In this document: piece by piece, positions 1 to 8,650 of the stretch
How the letters are laid out: the number at the start of each line of letters is the position of its first letter
Numbering within the stretch: position 1 is the stretch's first letter
Assembly (NCBI GenBank): GCA_050954885.1
Contig: JBPBPI010000105.1
Span: forward strand, 1-26,059
Length of the DNA stretch: 26,059 bases
Direction of reading: 5' to 3'
Origin: JBPBPI01 sp050954885
Lineage (GTDB): Bacteria > Pseudomonadota > Alphaproteobacteria > Caedimonadales > Caedimonadaceae
The notes under the pieces: model-generated
What the model was told of the DNA's origin: nothing
The model's database searches: none
Seen by the model: only the letters and a program-made list of their open reading frames with translations
Translations under genes and position numbers: made by a program

Positions 1-78
1 CTGATGGCCGGATTGATCAATTACCAACTCAGAGATGATAAGCCATCATTAGAAAGCATCCTTAATTTGAATCCTTAA
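1..78 (+). CDS. IS982 family transposase, C-terminal fragment
   Basis: This is the 3' end of a DDE transposase open at the window edge. It reads LMAGLINYQL, then RDDKPSLESI, and stops with TAA at 76-78. IS982 transposases end in this way, with a 'linking' segment after the catalytic Glu followed by A/G-L-I/V-N-Y-Q-L and K-P-S-L. The copy at 25127-25811 carries the homologous tail (AALINYQLRHNKP). The catalytic residues lie upstream of the window, so whether this copy is intact cannot be said. Confidence 0.8.
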   Translation: MMAGLINYQLRDDKPSLESILNLNP

Positions 79-92
79 ACGCAACTCGGGTT
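1..92 (+). mobile_element. Right end of an IS982-family insertion sequence (partial)
   Basis: The window opens inside an IS982-family element. The last 25 codons of its transposase are followed directly by an 18-base terminal repeat at 75-92. That repeat matches the end at 25890-25907 at 16 of 18 positions. The left end lies outside the window, so neither length nor target duplication can be judged. The protein tail (GLINYQLR, then KPSL) matches the corresponding tail of the copy near 25130, so both are the same family but not identical copies. Confidence 0.85.
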
Positions 93-551
93 AAAAAGCA
101 TAACTTTTTGAATATGACTACCTTTGAGATATTTCCAATATTCTAAAGGTAAATATTCAGCACCCTTGATGAGACGAAACCATGTAAAACTTGGAATACT
201 TTCCATGTCTGGGCTGATGTCAGGAATATTAAATCGTACTGCTTTCTTCGTTTGCAAATTACTTCCTGAAAATGTTGGTAAATGGTCAAAACCAGTGCAA
301 AAAATATCTTCGTGTCTGTATCCGGTTGCTAGAGTAAAAAAGGAACGATTAAGTGTAATAACGCTTGTATCGCAATTTGATAAAATATGCTGAGAGATAA
401 GTTCTTCCGGTACACAATCAAAATCACCATAATGCCTTTGTTCAGATTTTGAAGATGTTTCTTCTAATGCTGTCAAATCATTTGATGCCTGAGTGTCAAA
501 GCTAAGTGAGAGAAATATGACGATGAGTAAAATAAAAAGACGAGAGATCAT
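75..551 (-). CDS. Secreted hypothetical protein, C terminus replaced by IS982 end
   Basis: The reading frame is 158 codons. Residues 1-22 form a clear Sec signal peptide (Met-Ile-Ser-Arg, then a hydrophobic stretch, with cleavage likely after Gln-Ala-Ser). The mature part has four internal cysteines and no domain I recognise. The last five residues, Asn-Pro-Ser-Cys-Val, and the TAA stop are encoded by the IS982 terminal repeat at 75-92, so the natural C terminus has been cut off and the native part ends near Phe153. A weak AAGAG precedes the ATG. The product may still be made and exported, or the gene may be dead. No function can be assigned. Confidence 0.6.
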   Translation of the reverse strand: MISRLFILLIVIFLSLSFDTQASNDLTALEETSSKSEQRHYGDFDCVPEELISQHILSNCDTSVITLNRSFFTLATGYRHEDIFCTGFDHLPTFSGSNLQTKKAVRFNIPDISPDMESIPSFTWFRLIKGAEYLPLEYWKYLKGSHIQKVMLFNPSCV

Positions 552-608
552 AAAGATTTGCTCTTTTGTTGCGTTAAATAATATCTAAAATTATCAATAC
601 AACAATTT

Positions 609-965
609 CTAATACAACAAAACAGTTTCATTGTTAGGAAAGACGATTGAAATTACACCACCGATGGCACAAGGCAGCATGGAAAAAAAACCCAGGGCAA
701 AAGATCCGTTGATTAAAACATTGGGTACCCCTGTGATCCAGGGATCAACAGGAATGGGTGTACAGGGAAACGGAATACCTGTGGTATCTGCCAAAATCGA
801 ACACGTGCCGGCGGGAATTAAATTGAGTTCAGGGGCAATATCGGAAAAGGTACCAGAGGGCATAAATTGGATCAGTACATTCAAATTGGGCAGACCGTCA
901 AAGACGATTTTGGCTCCACCCCCGGCACATTCCATAATGGCGCCTGTGACAACTTCTGGATCCAT
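609..965 (-). CDS. PAAR-like (DUF4280) domain protein
   Basis: This 118-residue protein is built as a single PAAR-like/DUF4280 domain. It has an N-terminal V-V-T-G-A-x-M-E-C, a central Gly-Thr-Cys at residue 54, Pro-Cys-x-Pro at about 68, the block P-W-I-T-G-x-P-x-V-L-I, and near the end L-P-C-A-I-G-G-V-I-S-I. The spaced cysteines match the metal-holding positions of this family. Family members cap the spike of type VI secretion systems or related contractile injection systems. The gene starts 12 bases after petC with an AAAGGAG site 6 to 8 bases before the ATG, so it appears co-transcribed with petABC. It has no signal peptide. No VgrG or sheath gene is near. The family call is fairly firm; its use in a secretion machine is inferred. 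Confidence 0.7.
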   Translation of the reverse strand: MDPEVVTGAIMECAGGGAKIVFDGLPNLNVLIQFMPSGTFSDIAPELNLIPAGTCSILADTTGIPFPCTPIPVDPWITGVPNVLINGSFALGFFSMLPCAIGGVISIVFPNNETVLLY

Positions 966-977
966 TTTTAACTCCTT

Positions 978-1751
978 TTAATGTTTCAAATGACGCCAGG
1001 TACGACGCATCACCACATACATCATGATGGTGAACAAGGCCAAAAATCCCAACACTTGGACACCCATATGGCGTCTTTCTTCCAAGGTTGGTTCTGAACT
1101 CCAGGTTAAAAATACTGTGACGTCATGAGCCATCTGAGCCACAGTCGCCGGCGATCCATCAGCATATTGCACCTGTCCCGCTGACAATGGCGGCGGCATG
1201 GCAATTTGATGGCCTGGAAAATATTTATTATAATACATACCGGTTGCCACTTTTACACCCGCGGGCGGATCAGTATATCCTGTTAAAAGGGCATAAATAT
1301 AATTGGGACCATGGGGCCGTGCTTTGACAATCATGGATTGATCGGGCGGATACGCTCCGTTGTTGGCAGCGCGTGCGGCTTTTTCATTAGCAAAAGGACG
1401 AGCAAAATAGTCACCGGGCTTGCCAGGTCGTTTGGTAGCATTGCCCTCATCATCCAGATCACCGGGAACTTCGTGTTGCGCAGCGATGGCTTTGATTTGA
1501 GCCTCGTTATACCCTAATGCTTTGAGTTTATCATACCGCAAGTGTTGTAAGGCATGACAACTGGCACACACTTGAGTATAAACTTGAAAGCCTCGTTGAA
1601 GTTCAGCGCGATCAAAGGTGCCGATAGGTGATTCAAAACTCCATTTGTGGGGTGGTGGCGGTGGGCCTTCATCTGCCTTTATTGTGGTAATGAACCCTAG
1701 AGCAACGATTAAAAAAAAACCTGTTAATAATTTTATCTTTTTATCGAACAT
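978..1751 (-). CDS. petC: Cytochrome c1 (ubiquinol-cytochrome c reductase)
   Basis: Cytochrome c1 accepts electrons from the Rieske centre and passes them to soluble cytochrome c on the periplasmic face of the bc1 complex. The 257-residue product has a signal peptide (residues 1-25), the haem c site C-A-S-C-H at 62-66, a Met ligand in the G-x-x-I-A-M-P-P-P segment, and a C-terminal membrane anchor followed by basic residues (R-R-T-W-R-H). I chose the ATG at 1751 because GGGAG lies six bases upstream. A longer in-frame start at 1769 would be inside petB and lacks a better site. The start overlaps the last 11 bases of petB, typical of coupled translation. The 257-residue length is normal for the alphaproteobacterial subunit. 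Confidence 0.95.
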   Translation of the reverse strand: MFDKKIKLLTGFFLIVALGFITTIKADEGPPPPPHKWSFESPIGTFDRAELQRGFQVYTQVCASCHALQHLRYDKLKALGYNEAQIKAIAAQHEVPGDLDDEGNATKRPGKPGDYFARPFANEKAARAANNGAYPPDQSMIVKARPHGPNYIYALLTGYTDPPAGVKVATGMYYNKYFPGHQIAMPPPLSAGQVQYADGSPATVAQMAHDVTVFLTWSSEPTLEERRHMGVQVLGFLALFTIMMYVVMRRTWRHLKH

Positions 1752-2994
1752 TGTGATCTCCCTCGTCACCCACAGGCAAAGGATCTTCTAGAAGACTGGT
1801 GGGCAAAGGCAACGGCTTTTCAATGCGCGATAATATCGGCAAAAGAATAAGAAAATGAAAGAAATAATAAAAGGTGGCAATTCGTCCAATCCATAACGGC
1901 CATCCTTCAGGTTGTTGTGATCCCACCCATCCCAATGTTAAGCAAGCCGTCACCAACACCACATAAAATATTTTAAAAATAGGGCGATATCGTCCACTGC
2001 GTACCGGATGACTATCGAGCCAAGGCAAGACAAAGAGAACCAAAATGGCTCCAAACATCAATGTCACACCGCCCAATTTATCAGGAACAGAGCGCAAAAT
2101 GGCATAAAAAGGCAGAAAATACCATTCCGGCACAATGTGGGCTGGCGTAACCAAAGGATTGGCCGGAATATAATTGTCTGGTTCGCCAAAGAAGTTAGGC
2201 GCAAAAAACACAATTGCGCCCCAAATTGATAAAAATACGCCAAGGCCAAATAGATCCTTCACTGTGTAATAGGGATGAAACGGAATCGATTCTTCTGGCT
2301 TGGTGCGCTCAATACCTGTGGGGTTGTTCGAGCCAAAGGTATGCAGGGTGATTAAATGCAATCCCACAAAAGCCACTATCAAAAAAGGCAAAAGATAATG
2401 CAACGCAAAAAAACGATTGAGGGTTGGGTTGTCGACCGAAAAGCCACCCCACAGCCAGGTCACAATACTATCGCCCACCAAAGGAATGGCTGAGAATAAG
2501 TTGGTAATCACGGTGGCGCCCCAGTAACTCATCTGCCCCCAAGGGAGGACATATCCCATGAAAGCCGTTGCCATCATCAAGAGTAAAATCAACACCCCAA
2601 AAATCCACAAAAGTTCACGTGGAGATTTATAAGATCCATAAAATAGGCTGCGGAACATGTGAATATAGACCGCAATAAAAAACATCGAGGCACCATTCAT
2701 GTGAATGTATCTGATCAACCAACCATAATTGACTTCGCGCATGATGCGCTCAACGCTATCAAAGGCCATATCAACTTGAGGGGTATAATGCATGGCCAAA
2801 AAGATGCCAGTCAAAATCATGATGACCAAAGTCACTCCCGCTAGCGAGCCAAAATTCCAAAAATAATTTAGATTGCGGGGGGTGGGATAATCACCTAATT
2901 CTTTATCAATAAATGTGAAAACCGGCAAGCGGCGGTCAATCCATCCCATCACGCCTTTATACGGCGAAGATTTGTCCAAAGGATTCTCGTGCAT
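1741..2994 (-). CDS. petB: Cytochrome b (ubiquinol-cytochrome c reductase)
   Basis: This membrane subunit carries both b haems and both quinone sites of the bc1 complex. At 417 residues it is a full-length fused cytochrome b, not the split b6/subunit IV form. Visible are haem histidines in A-M-H-Y and R-Y-I-H-M, with later ones in A-L-H-Y and G-L-H-L. The Qo-site motif P-E-W-Y occurs in [11 protein letters not shown]. About eight hydrophobic helices follow the usual spacing. A TAGGAG sits six bases before the ATG. It lies between petA and petC in the standard order. Confidence 0.97.
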   Translation of the reverse strand: MHENPLDKSSPYKGVMGWIDRRLPVFTFIDKELGDYPTPRNLNYFWNFGSLAGVTLVIMILTGIFLAMHYTPQVDMAFDSVERIMREVNYGWLIRYIHMNGASMFFIAVYIHMFRSLFYGSYKSPRELLWIFGVLILLLMMATAFMGYVLPWGQMSYWGATVITNLFSAIPLVGDSIVTWLWGGFSVDNPTLNRFFALHYLLPFLIVAFVGLHLITLHTFGSNNPTGIERTKPEESIPFHPYYTVKDLFGLGVFLSIWGAIVFFAPNFFGEPDNYIPANPLVTPAHIVPEWYFLPFYAILRSVPDKLGGVTLMFGAILVLFVLPWLDSHPVRSGRYRPIFKIFYVVLVTACLTLGWVGSQQPEGWPLWIGRIATFYYFFHFLILLPILSRIEKPLPLPTSLLEDPLPVGDEGDHNVR

Positions 2995-3003
2995 TATTTT
3001 CTC

Positions 3004-3612
3004 CTAGCCCACACGAAGGGTGGAATCATTCAAAAAAGTATATTTGGGAACTTCTAAATTTCGGGGCGCCGGTCCACGTCGAACACGGCCTGAAATATCA
3101 TATTCAGAGCCATGACAAGGACACAGCCAGCCGCCATATTCTCCGCGACTGTCGGTGGCTTTTTGGCCTAAAGGAACACAGCCCAAATGCGTGCAAACAC
3201 CGACCACAACCAACCATTCAGGATGAATTTTAAATCGATCTTGATCGGATTCTGGGTCAATTAATTTAGTTAAAGGAATCGCTCGAACATCTTGAATTTC
3301 TTTGGCGGTACGGTGTCGAATAAACAAAGGTTTACCACGCCAAAGAACGGTGATCGCTTGTCCTTCAGCCACAGGTTTTAAGTTTACCTCAACGGTGGAC
3401 GCCGACAAAACATCGCTGGCGGGATTCATAGACCGAATAAAAGGATAAATGAAAGCCCCTGCTCCTACAGCTCCTAAAGCCGAGGTTGCGAGAATTAAAA
3501 AATCACGCCGCGGTTTATGAGGCAATACAGGTGGCTCATCGTTCGGCAGATTCTGATGCTTAGCATCCTTCAAAGTAGACGTAATTTCCTCAAAAGGTGT
3601 TGGTATTGTCAT
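3004..3612 (-). CDS. petA: Rieske iron-sulfur protein (ubiquinol-cytochrome c reductase)
   Basis: This subunit takes the first electron from ubiquinol and moves it to cytochrome c1. The twin-arginine signal-anchor is visible (R-R-D-F-L followed by a hydrophobic Ala/Gly-rich helix). The 2Fe-2S ligands are in C-T-H-L-G-C and C-P-C-H-G-S, with the disulfide cysteines included. The C terminus G-P-A-P-R-N-L is typical. Start choice is uncertain: the frame is open to an ATG at 3660, which gives 16 more residues without a ribosome site. The ATG at 3612 has GGGAG about 14 bases upstream, also imperfect. It heads the petABC-DUF4280 operon; its stop is nine bases before petB. Confidence 0.93.
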   Translation of the reverse strand: MTIPTPFEEITSTLKDAKHQNLPNDEPPVLPHKPRRDFLILATSALGAVGAGAFIYPFIRSMNPASDVLSASTVEVNLKPVAEGQAITVLWRGKPLFIRHRTAKEIQDVRAIPLTKLIDPESDQDRFKIHPEWLVVVGVCTHLGCVPLGQKATDSRGEYGGWLCPCHGSEYDISGRVRRGPAPRNLEVPKYTFLNDSTLRVG

Positions 3613-3823
3613 GAGCCGAAAAGAGTCTCCCAAAAAAAACTTTATCTTCCTTTTTATCATTGAATCAGCTTTATGAGTAGGCTTTTTCTAAAATTAGATT
3701 AAATTTTATGAAAGATCATTGCTTTTTTCTAAAATTAATTGCGACTTAGACTTAGTTTTGTGTTTGTTATCGTGAGTTTATCTTATGTGACTTTTAAAGT
3801 TACAGATTGTATACGTCGCTTTT

Positions 3824-5263
3824 TTATTCCTCATCTTCTTTCGAAATCATCTTGCTGCGTGACGCCTTAGACATCGTCTCAAAAATATGAAGGGCTTTAT
3901 CCCGACTTTTGTAATGATCAACGATGGGACTTGGGTAATTTTTTACCTTATTTTCCATCAACCAAGGTTCGTGAATGAATTCATCAGGCACATCACAAAG
4001 CTCTGGCACCCACTCGCGAATATATTTACCCTGCGCGTCAAACTTTTTACTTTGCAATATAGGATTGAATACCCGAAAATAAGGAGATGCATCGGTGCCA
4101 CAGCCTGCCACCCATTGCCAATTGAAAGGGTTGTTGGCCAGATCCGCATCCACCAATGTGTCCCAAAACCATTTTTCTCCCTCTTGCCAGGAAATAAATA
4201 GATCTTTGATCAAAAATGATGCCACCACCAAACGAAGCCGATTGTGCATATAACCGGTTTGCCACAATTGCCGCATGCCGGCATCAACCAAAGGATAGCC
4301 GGTTTGACCTTTTGTCCAGGCTTGAAACAAAGATTTATCGTCAGTCCAAGGAAAATCTTCAAATTCTTTTTTTAAAGGTTGTGTAGCGATTTTTGGGTAA
4401 TGTAAAAGAGTATAATAACTGAAGTCGCGCCATCCCAATTCTTTTAAAAAGCATTCGCCACTTTTTTCACAATGATCGATGACAGATCTCTCACGGACGC
4501 GGTGCCATAGTTGGCGCGGACTGATCTCGCCCCAATGAATATGAGGTGACAAATCAGAAATCGCCAAAGCCGCTGGTTGATCACGTTCCGATTTATAACG
4601 CGACAACTTTTCATCTAAAAATTCTGTAAATAACACTTGAGCACCTTGCTCGCCGGGTGTCCATATGTCTTCAATACCTTGTGTCCAAGTGAGTTGCGTG
4701 GGCAAAAGTTTAAAAGAATCTAACGGCTCTGAAACAACCTTTAAAGATGAATCAAATTTAAGGGATATTGGGCATGGCAATGGTTTAGCGACATTGTCTT
4801 GCTTGACACAAAATTTCCAAAAAGGAGAGAAAACTTTGAAAGCATTTCCCTCTTTGGTTTGAAACTTTTTAGAATCAAACATCAATGAGCCGTTGAAAGA
4901 CTGACCCTCGACCTTTTGCTCAGTGAAATATTTTTCTATATCTTGATCTTGTTGTCGACCCTCTTGATCATACCGATGATGCCAAAAGATATGAGAAATT
5001 TTTATCTCTTTATGAATTTCTTTAAAAACATCCAAAGCATTACCTTGACGCAAAATGAGATCAGCTTTACATTTCTTAAGATTATTTTGCAAATCGATCA
5101 GACTATGATGAAGCCACCATTGAGCCGCACCGCCAATGGGCCTTGAGCATGTTTGATCATAAATATACAAAGGTAAAATAGGTTGATCTGTCTTAATCGC
5201 CGCATCAAGCGCCGGATGATCTGTTAAACGTAAATCATGCCGAAACCAAACCACTGCAACCAT
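3824..5263 (-). CDS. phrB: Deoxyribodipyrimidine photolyase (class I CPD photolyase)
   Basis: This FAD enzyme uses blue light to split cyclobutane pyrimidine dimers in DNA. The 479-residue length is normal. The N-terminal antenna domain begins V-V-W-F-R-H-D-L-R. The FAD/DNA-binding helical domain shows T-G-Y-P-L-V-D-A-G-M-R-Q-L, then G-Y-M-H-N-R-L-R, and W-Q-W-V-A-G-C-G-T-D-A-S-P-Y-F-R. The arrangement, including Asn in the N-R-L-R segment and the Trp-rich electron path, fits a working CPD class I enzyme. A GGTGATG lies directly upstream of the ATG. It stands alone between the Sel1-like pseudogene and petA, probably with its own promoter in 5264-5329 (TATAAT and TATACT boxes are visible there, but no clear partner box). 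A cryptochrome-like role cannot be excluded from sequence alone. Confidence 0.93.
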   Translation of the reverse strand: MVAVVWFRHDLRLTDHPALDAAIKTDQPILPLYIYDQTCSRPIGGAAQWWLHHSLIDLQNNLKKCKADLILRQGNALDVFKEIHKEIKISHIFWHHRYDQEGRQQDQDIEKYFTEQKVEGQSFNGSLMFDSKKFQTKEGNAFKVFSPFWKFCVKQDNVAKPLPCPISLKFDSSLKVVSEPLDSFKLLPTQLTWTQGIEDIWTPGEQGAQVLFTEFLDEKLSRYKSERDQPAALAISDLSPHIHWGEISPRQLWHRVRERSVIDHCEKSGECFLKELGWRDFSYYTLLHYPKIATQPLKKEFEDFPWTDDKSLFQAWTKGQTGYPLVDAGMRQLWQTGYMHNRLRLVVASFLIKDLFISWQEGEKWFWDTLVDADLANNPFNWQWVAGCGTDASPYFRVFNPILQSKKFDAQGKYIREWVPELCDVPDEFIHEPWLMENKVKNYPSPIVDHYKSRDKALHIFETMSKASRSKMISKEDEE

Positions 5264-5329
5264 TACATCACCTTCATTTTATTGAAGAATTAGTATAAAA
5301 TAAAATGACTTGAAATTATAGCTATTTTT

Positions 5330-6720
5330 TTATGATTTATTTTGTTGATAAGCCATCATCAAATAAATTGAAATGCGTTTTAAGCCCGCTTGCGCTTCTT
5401 GTTGTTCATTCTTTGTAACGTGTGGTGATATTAAAGCTTTGTGATAATAATTTTGAGATTTTATCCAATCTTCGGACTCTCCTAATTCGTAACCACGTCC
5501 CAATATTGTCATGGATTCCGTACATCCCAAATCAGCCGCCGTTTCAAAATAAGACTGTGATGCTTTTGAAAAAATAAAATGATCCATGTCTATTTTACCA
5601 TGTTCTTTAATGTATTCCGCATAACCACAAGCATTTTGAATTTCTTTATCTCGAAATGCCTGTTGAGCAGCTGATGCATAGTCTCGACGGGCATAATATT
5701 CTTCAATAAAATCAAATTCTTGAACAACAGTTAATATAATACCCAGATTACAAAAAGGATAAAATGGCAAATCATTTGTATAATAAAAAAGCATGTCTTT
5801 AGCATTTTTAGCTGTATAACTTAGAGATTTTTGTCTGACCAATTTCTTCATGACAGTACAGATACTTGCAACATTTTTAGTAGTCGGAATCATTTTCAAA
5901 GGAAGATCAAGTACAAGTTTTTGATAAACTTTTTTAATCATCAAGGTTTCAATAATGATTTGAATTTCAGAATCAAAAAAATCAACTTTGTTCGGATCAA
6001 TTTTTATGTGCCGATTTATTTTTTCTTGATTCGTTTCGCGATCGCGCTTGCGTTCTTCGAAATCATATTGCAAAGCAAAAGTCTTAGCGACTTCACGTTT
6101 GCATTTTTGTGATTCAGTTAATTTTTCTGGATCATTTTTTTCAGAATATATTTCCAAGCCACAACTATTTAATAAGGTACGAATTCGATATTCCATATGT
6201 GGAAGGTTTAGATCATGATAAAGATCTGCTAACATGAGCAATCGTTCATTTTTTGAATGTTCTTTTATACAACTTAAAATTCTTGATGTTCTTTGTTCAA
6301 TTTTTTTACTTTTTTATTTTGCTTTTCACCCATCAGTTCATCAGCAAAAGCCTTTCTGATTTCTGGGGAACACAAATAGTCTGCCATCATTAAATCATAA
6401 CAAGTTTCATTTTTTAGTAAGTTAAATATGTATTGCTGGCGCCAAGGATTTTCTCTTGTTCTTAAAAATGGATAAAGGAAATTAAGTCCTGATTTTTTTT
6501 GATAATATGTATCTGGTGTTTGAAGATCTTTAAGTTCAGCATTATTTCTTTGATCTTGACTAGATAGAAGTTCATATTCAAGTTGTTTTGATGTGCCGAC
6601 AAAATGTTGAGAAGATATATGATCTGACCTATCTTCAAAATTAAATTCACAAGTCTGTCCCTGGAAATTGAGAAAAAATGATATGAGTAATCCGTATATT
6701 GAAATTTTTTGTTTTAACAT
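5330..6720 (-). pseudogene. Secreted Sel1-like repeat protein, split by one frameshift
   Basis: Two adjacent reading frames appear to be one broken gene. The upstream part (6274-6720) starts at ATG with an AAAGGA site nine bases before it and encodes a signal peptide (residues 1-22) plus a polar Cys-containing region. It stops just after K-E-H-Q-E-F. The downstream part (to 5330) has no good start, only a TTG at 6241, but its frame is open back across the junction. One extra T in the TTTT run at 6278-6281 would give E-F-L-S-C-I-K-E-H-S-K and a continuous protein of about 463 residues. The C-terminal third has a Sel1/TPR-like helix pair (Y-F-E-T-A-A-D-L-G-C, then G-R-G-Y-E-L-G). Such repeats bind proteins; the partner is unknown. 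A sequencing error would restore a real gene. Confidence 0.6.
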
Positions 6721-6817
6721 TTGTACTAATCCTTTAATTTCATATAGATAGCCCTATACTGCCTTATTTTTGAATAGAAAAACAGATCTTTGTTAATAAT
6801 TTTAAAAAAAATATTGA

Positions 6818-7819
6818 ATGAATATGATGATGAATGCAACACCTGAAATTGTGATTTATAAAGACGAAACCGGCCGGTCAGCCGTTGAAGTGTTGTTTGA
6901 GAATGAAACATTATGGTTGTCACTTAATCAATTAGCAACCCTTTTTGAGCGCGATAAATCGGTCATTTCTCGTCATTTAAAAAATATTTTTATATCAGAA
7001 GAACTTGATCCTGCTTCAGTTGTTGCAAAAATTGCAACAACTGCTGGTGACCACAAGGTTTATCAGGTTGATCACTATAATTTGGATGTCATTATTTCTT
7101 TAGGATACCGCGTCAATTCCAAGCGAGGCATTCAGTTTCGCCAATGGGCCAACCAGGTTTTAAAAGAATATTTGATCTCTGGTTATGCGCTCAATGAGCG
7201 AAAATTGTTAAACAAAGGGATGGAAGAGCTGGAAAAGGCTTTGTCCTTGCTGTCTCGCACTCTGGCTCAATCTTTGTTGTCATCAGACTTGCATCAAAAA
7301 TCTATATATTTAATCAAACATTATGTTAAATCATGGAAACTCTTGCGGCAGTACGATGATCATCAAATGTCTTTGCCATCAGGTTTTTCTCATGAACCAA
7401 AATCATTGGAATATGGTTTTTGCCAAGTGCAAATTTTAGATCTGAAAAAACAATTGATGAGTCGCGGCGAGGCCACCGATATTTTTGGTGTTGAAAAAAG
7501 CCATGGCCTTCAAGCGATCTTGGGCAATATTGATCAAACATTTGATGGACAGCCCCTTTATAACAGCCTGCAAGCAAGAGCTGCGCATTTACTTTATTTT
7601 GTGATTAAAGATCATCCTTTTCATGACGGCAATAAAAGAATTGGCAGCTTTTTATTTCTGCTTTACCTTGCTCTCAATGATATGAACCTTGATAAAATGA
7701 ATGATTCTTTATTGGTAGCATTGGCTTTATTGGTGGCCGAAAGTCGCCCGAGTGAGAAAGAATTTCTAACCGCTCTTATTATTAACCTGATTACACAAGA
7801 GGAAGATGTGGCTCATTAA
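6818..7819 (+). CDS. RhuM family / Fic-Doc domain fusion protein
   Basis: The 333-residue protein joins two modules. Residues about 10-125 are a RhuM ('virulence') domain: L-W-L-S-L-N-Q-L-A, R-D-K-S-V-I-S-R-H-L-K, L-G-Y-R-V-N-S-K-R-G-I-Q-F-R-Q-W-A. Residues about 195-310 are a Fic/Doc fold with the active loop H266-P-F-H-D-G-N-K-R274. Fic enzymes usually transfer AMP or other phosphate-containing groups to target proteins. Here the second Arg of the classic loop is Ser, and the N-K-R form resembles Doc, so the chemistry is open. The N-terminal part has the look of a DNA-binding helix-turn-helix. No antitoxin-like gene is beside it. No Shine-Dalgarno site is evident; several ATG codons cluster at 6818-6832, so the exact start is uncertain. 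It is convergent with the ferredoxin gene, one base apart. Confidence 0.85.
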   Translation: MNMMMNATPEIVIYKDETGRSAVEVLFENETLWLSLNQLATLFERDKSVISRHLKNIFISEELDPASVVAKIATTAGDHKVYQVDHYNLDVIISLGYRVNSKRGIQFRQWANQVLKEYLISGYALNERKLLNKGMEELEKALSLLSRTLAQSLLSSDLHQKSIYLIKHYVKSWKLLRQYDDHQMSLPSGFSHEPKSLEYGFCQVQILDLKKQLMSRGEATDIFGVEKSHGLQAILGNIDQTFDGQPLYNSLQARAAHLLYFVIKDHPFHDGNKRIGSFLFLLYLALNDMNLDKMNDSLLVALALLVAESRPSEKEFLTALIINLITQEEDVAH

Positions 7820-7820
7820 A

Positions 7821-8141
7821 TCATAATTCTTTACCAATTTCAAAATTAGTTATTTTTTGATGTTGAATCAAATGTTGTTGAAGCACAGTTTCAGCCTCTT
7901 CCAATGTCTTGATTCCATACCAAATGCTCTCAGGATAAATTACCATTGCGGGGCCTTTGTCACACAAACCAAGGCATCCTGATTTGGTTACACAGATCTT
8001 TTTCAATCCCAATTCTTTGATACGACTTTTAAGATAATGAAGAATTTTGTCAGATCCTTTAGACAAACAACAACCAAATTTATGCCCGTCTGGACGTTGA
8101 TTTTGACATATAAAAAGATGAAAATCGTATTGTAGACTCAT
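7821..8141 (-). CDS. Thioredoxin-like (2Fe-2S) ferredoxin
   Basis: This small electron carrier has 106 residues and no export signal. Cysteines at residues 12, 24 or 25, 56 and 60 (F-I-C-Q-N, G-C-C-L, S-G-C-L-G-L-C) match the pattern of the thioredoxin-fold 2Fe-2S ferredoxins, followed by G-P-A-M-V-I-Y-P and W-Y-G, also characteristic. Its ATG overlaps the rppH stop by four bases (ATGA), so the two are translationally coupled, and it is the last gene of the ctpA-deacetylase-rppH cluster. The physiological partner cannot be read from sequence. Confidence 0.88.
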   Translation of the reverse strand: MSLQYDFHLFICQNQRPDGHKFGCCLSKGSDKILHYLKSRIKELGLKKICVTKSGCLGLCDKGPAMVIYPESIWYGIKTLEEAETVLQQHLIQHQKITNFEIGKEL

Positions 8142-8647
8142 GCATACTCTTTCAAAGGCAAATCATAAGCATCAATAAGAGGCCAAAGTTCTTGAACAAT
8201 ATGATGATATAAATCACGCTTAAATTTTACAATTAAATCAGGTAATTTATCAATTGTTGTCCATCGCCAATCACGGAATTCAGGATCAGCTGTGTTAAGA
8301 TTGATTTGATGATCAGACCCTTGAAAATGCATGGCGAACCACTTTTGTTGCTGACCACGAAATTTTTTAAGCTTCCAATTTAAGGCAATAGATTCATGAA
8401 AGTCGTAACAATGCCAATCTTTTGTCTCACCGATGATAGTCACATTCTCGACACTGGTTTCTTCTTTAAGCTCCCGCAAAGCAGCTTGAATTGGCTCTTC
8501 AGATCCATCAATCCCTCCTTGAGGCATTTGCCAACCGTCAACTGACATATCAATGCGGCGCGCAATAAAAATTTCTTTTCGATCATTGAACATCATTATG
8601 CCCACACCTTGACGGTAAGGAAGATCATGACTGGATTGATTTACCAT
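8138..8647 (-). CDS. rppH: RNA pyrophosphohydrolase (Nudix)
   Basis: RppH removes pyrophosphate from the 5' triphosphate of RNA and triggers decay; related alphaproteobacterial (InvA-type) enzymes also cleave dinucleoside polyphosphates. The Nudix box is complete: G44, E50, R58, E59, E62 and E63, in the segment G-G-I-D-G-S-E-E followed by R-E-L-K-E-E-T. The N-terminal Y-R-x-G-V-G-I-M and W-Q-M-P-Q-G-G are typical. Its 169 residues match the family. In Alphaproteobacteria it commonly follows ctpA and a divergent polysaccharide deacetylase, exactly as here. Only three bases separate it from the deacetylase stop. Confidence 0.95.
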   Translation of the reverse strand: MVNQSSHDLPYRQGVGIMMFNDRKEIFIARRIDMSVDGWQMPQGGIDGSEEPIQAALRELKEETSVENVTIIGETKDWHCYDFHESIALNWKLKKFRGQQQKWFAMHFQGSDHQINLNTADPEFRDWRWTTIDKLPDLIVKFKRDLYHHIVQELWPLIDAYDLPLKEYA

Positions 8648-8650
8648 GTA

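Noticed and set aside
596..620. Direct repeat AATACAACAA around the stop of the PAAR-like gene
   Set aside because: It is only ten bases, partly coding, and not linked to any element end.
631..981. A 116-codon plus-strand frame opposite the PAAR-like gene
   Set aside because: The minus-strand frame has a clear family match and a strong ribosome site; the plus-strand frame has neither and is a mirror of it.
3684..3737. Repeated TTTTTCTAAAATTA motif (two copies) upstream of petA
   Set aside because: Both copies are simple AT-rich sequence with irregular placement; there is too little to call a binding site.
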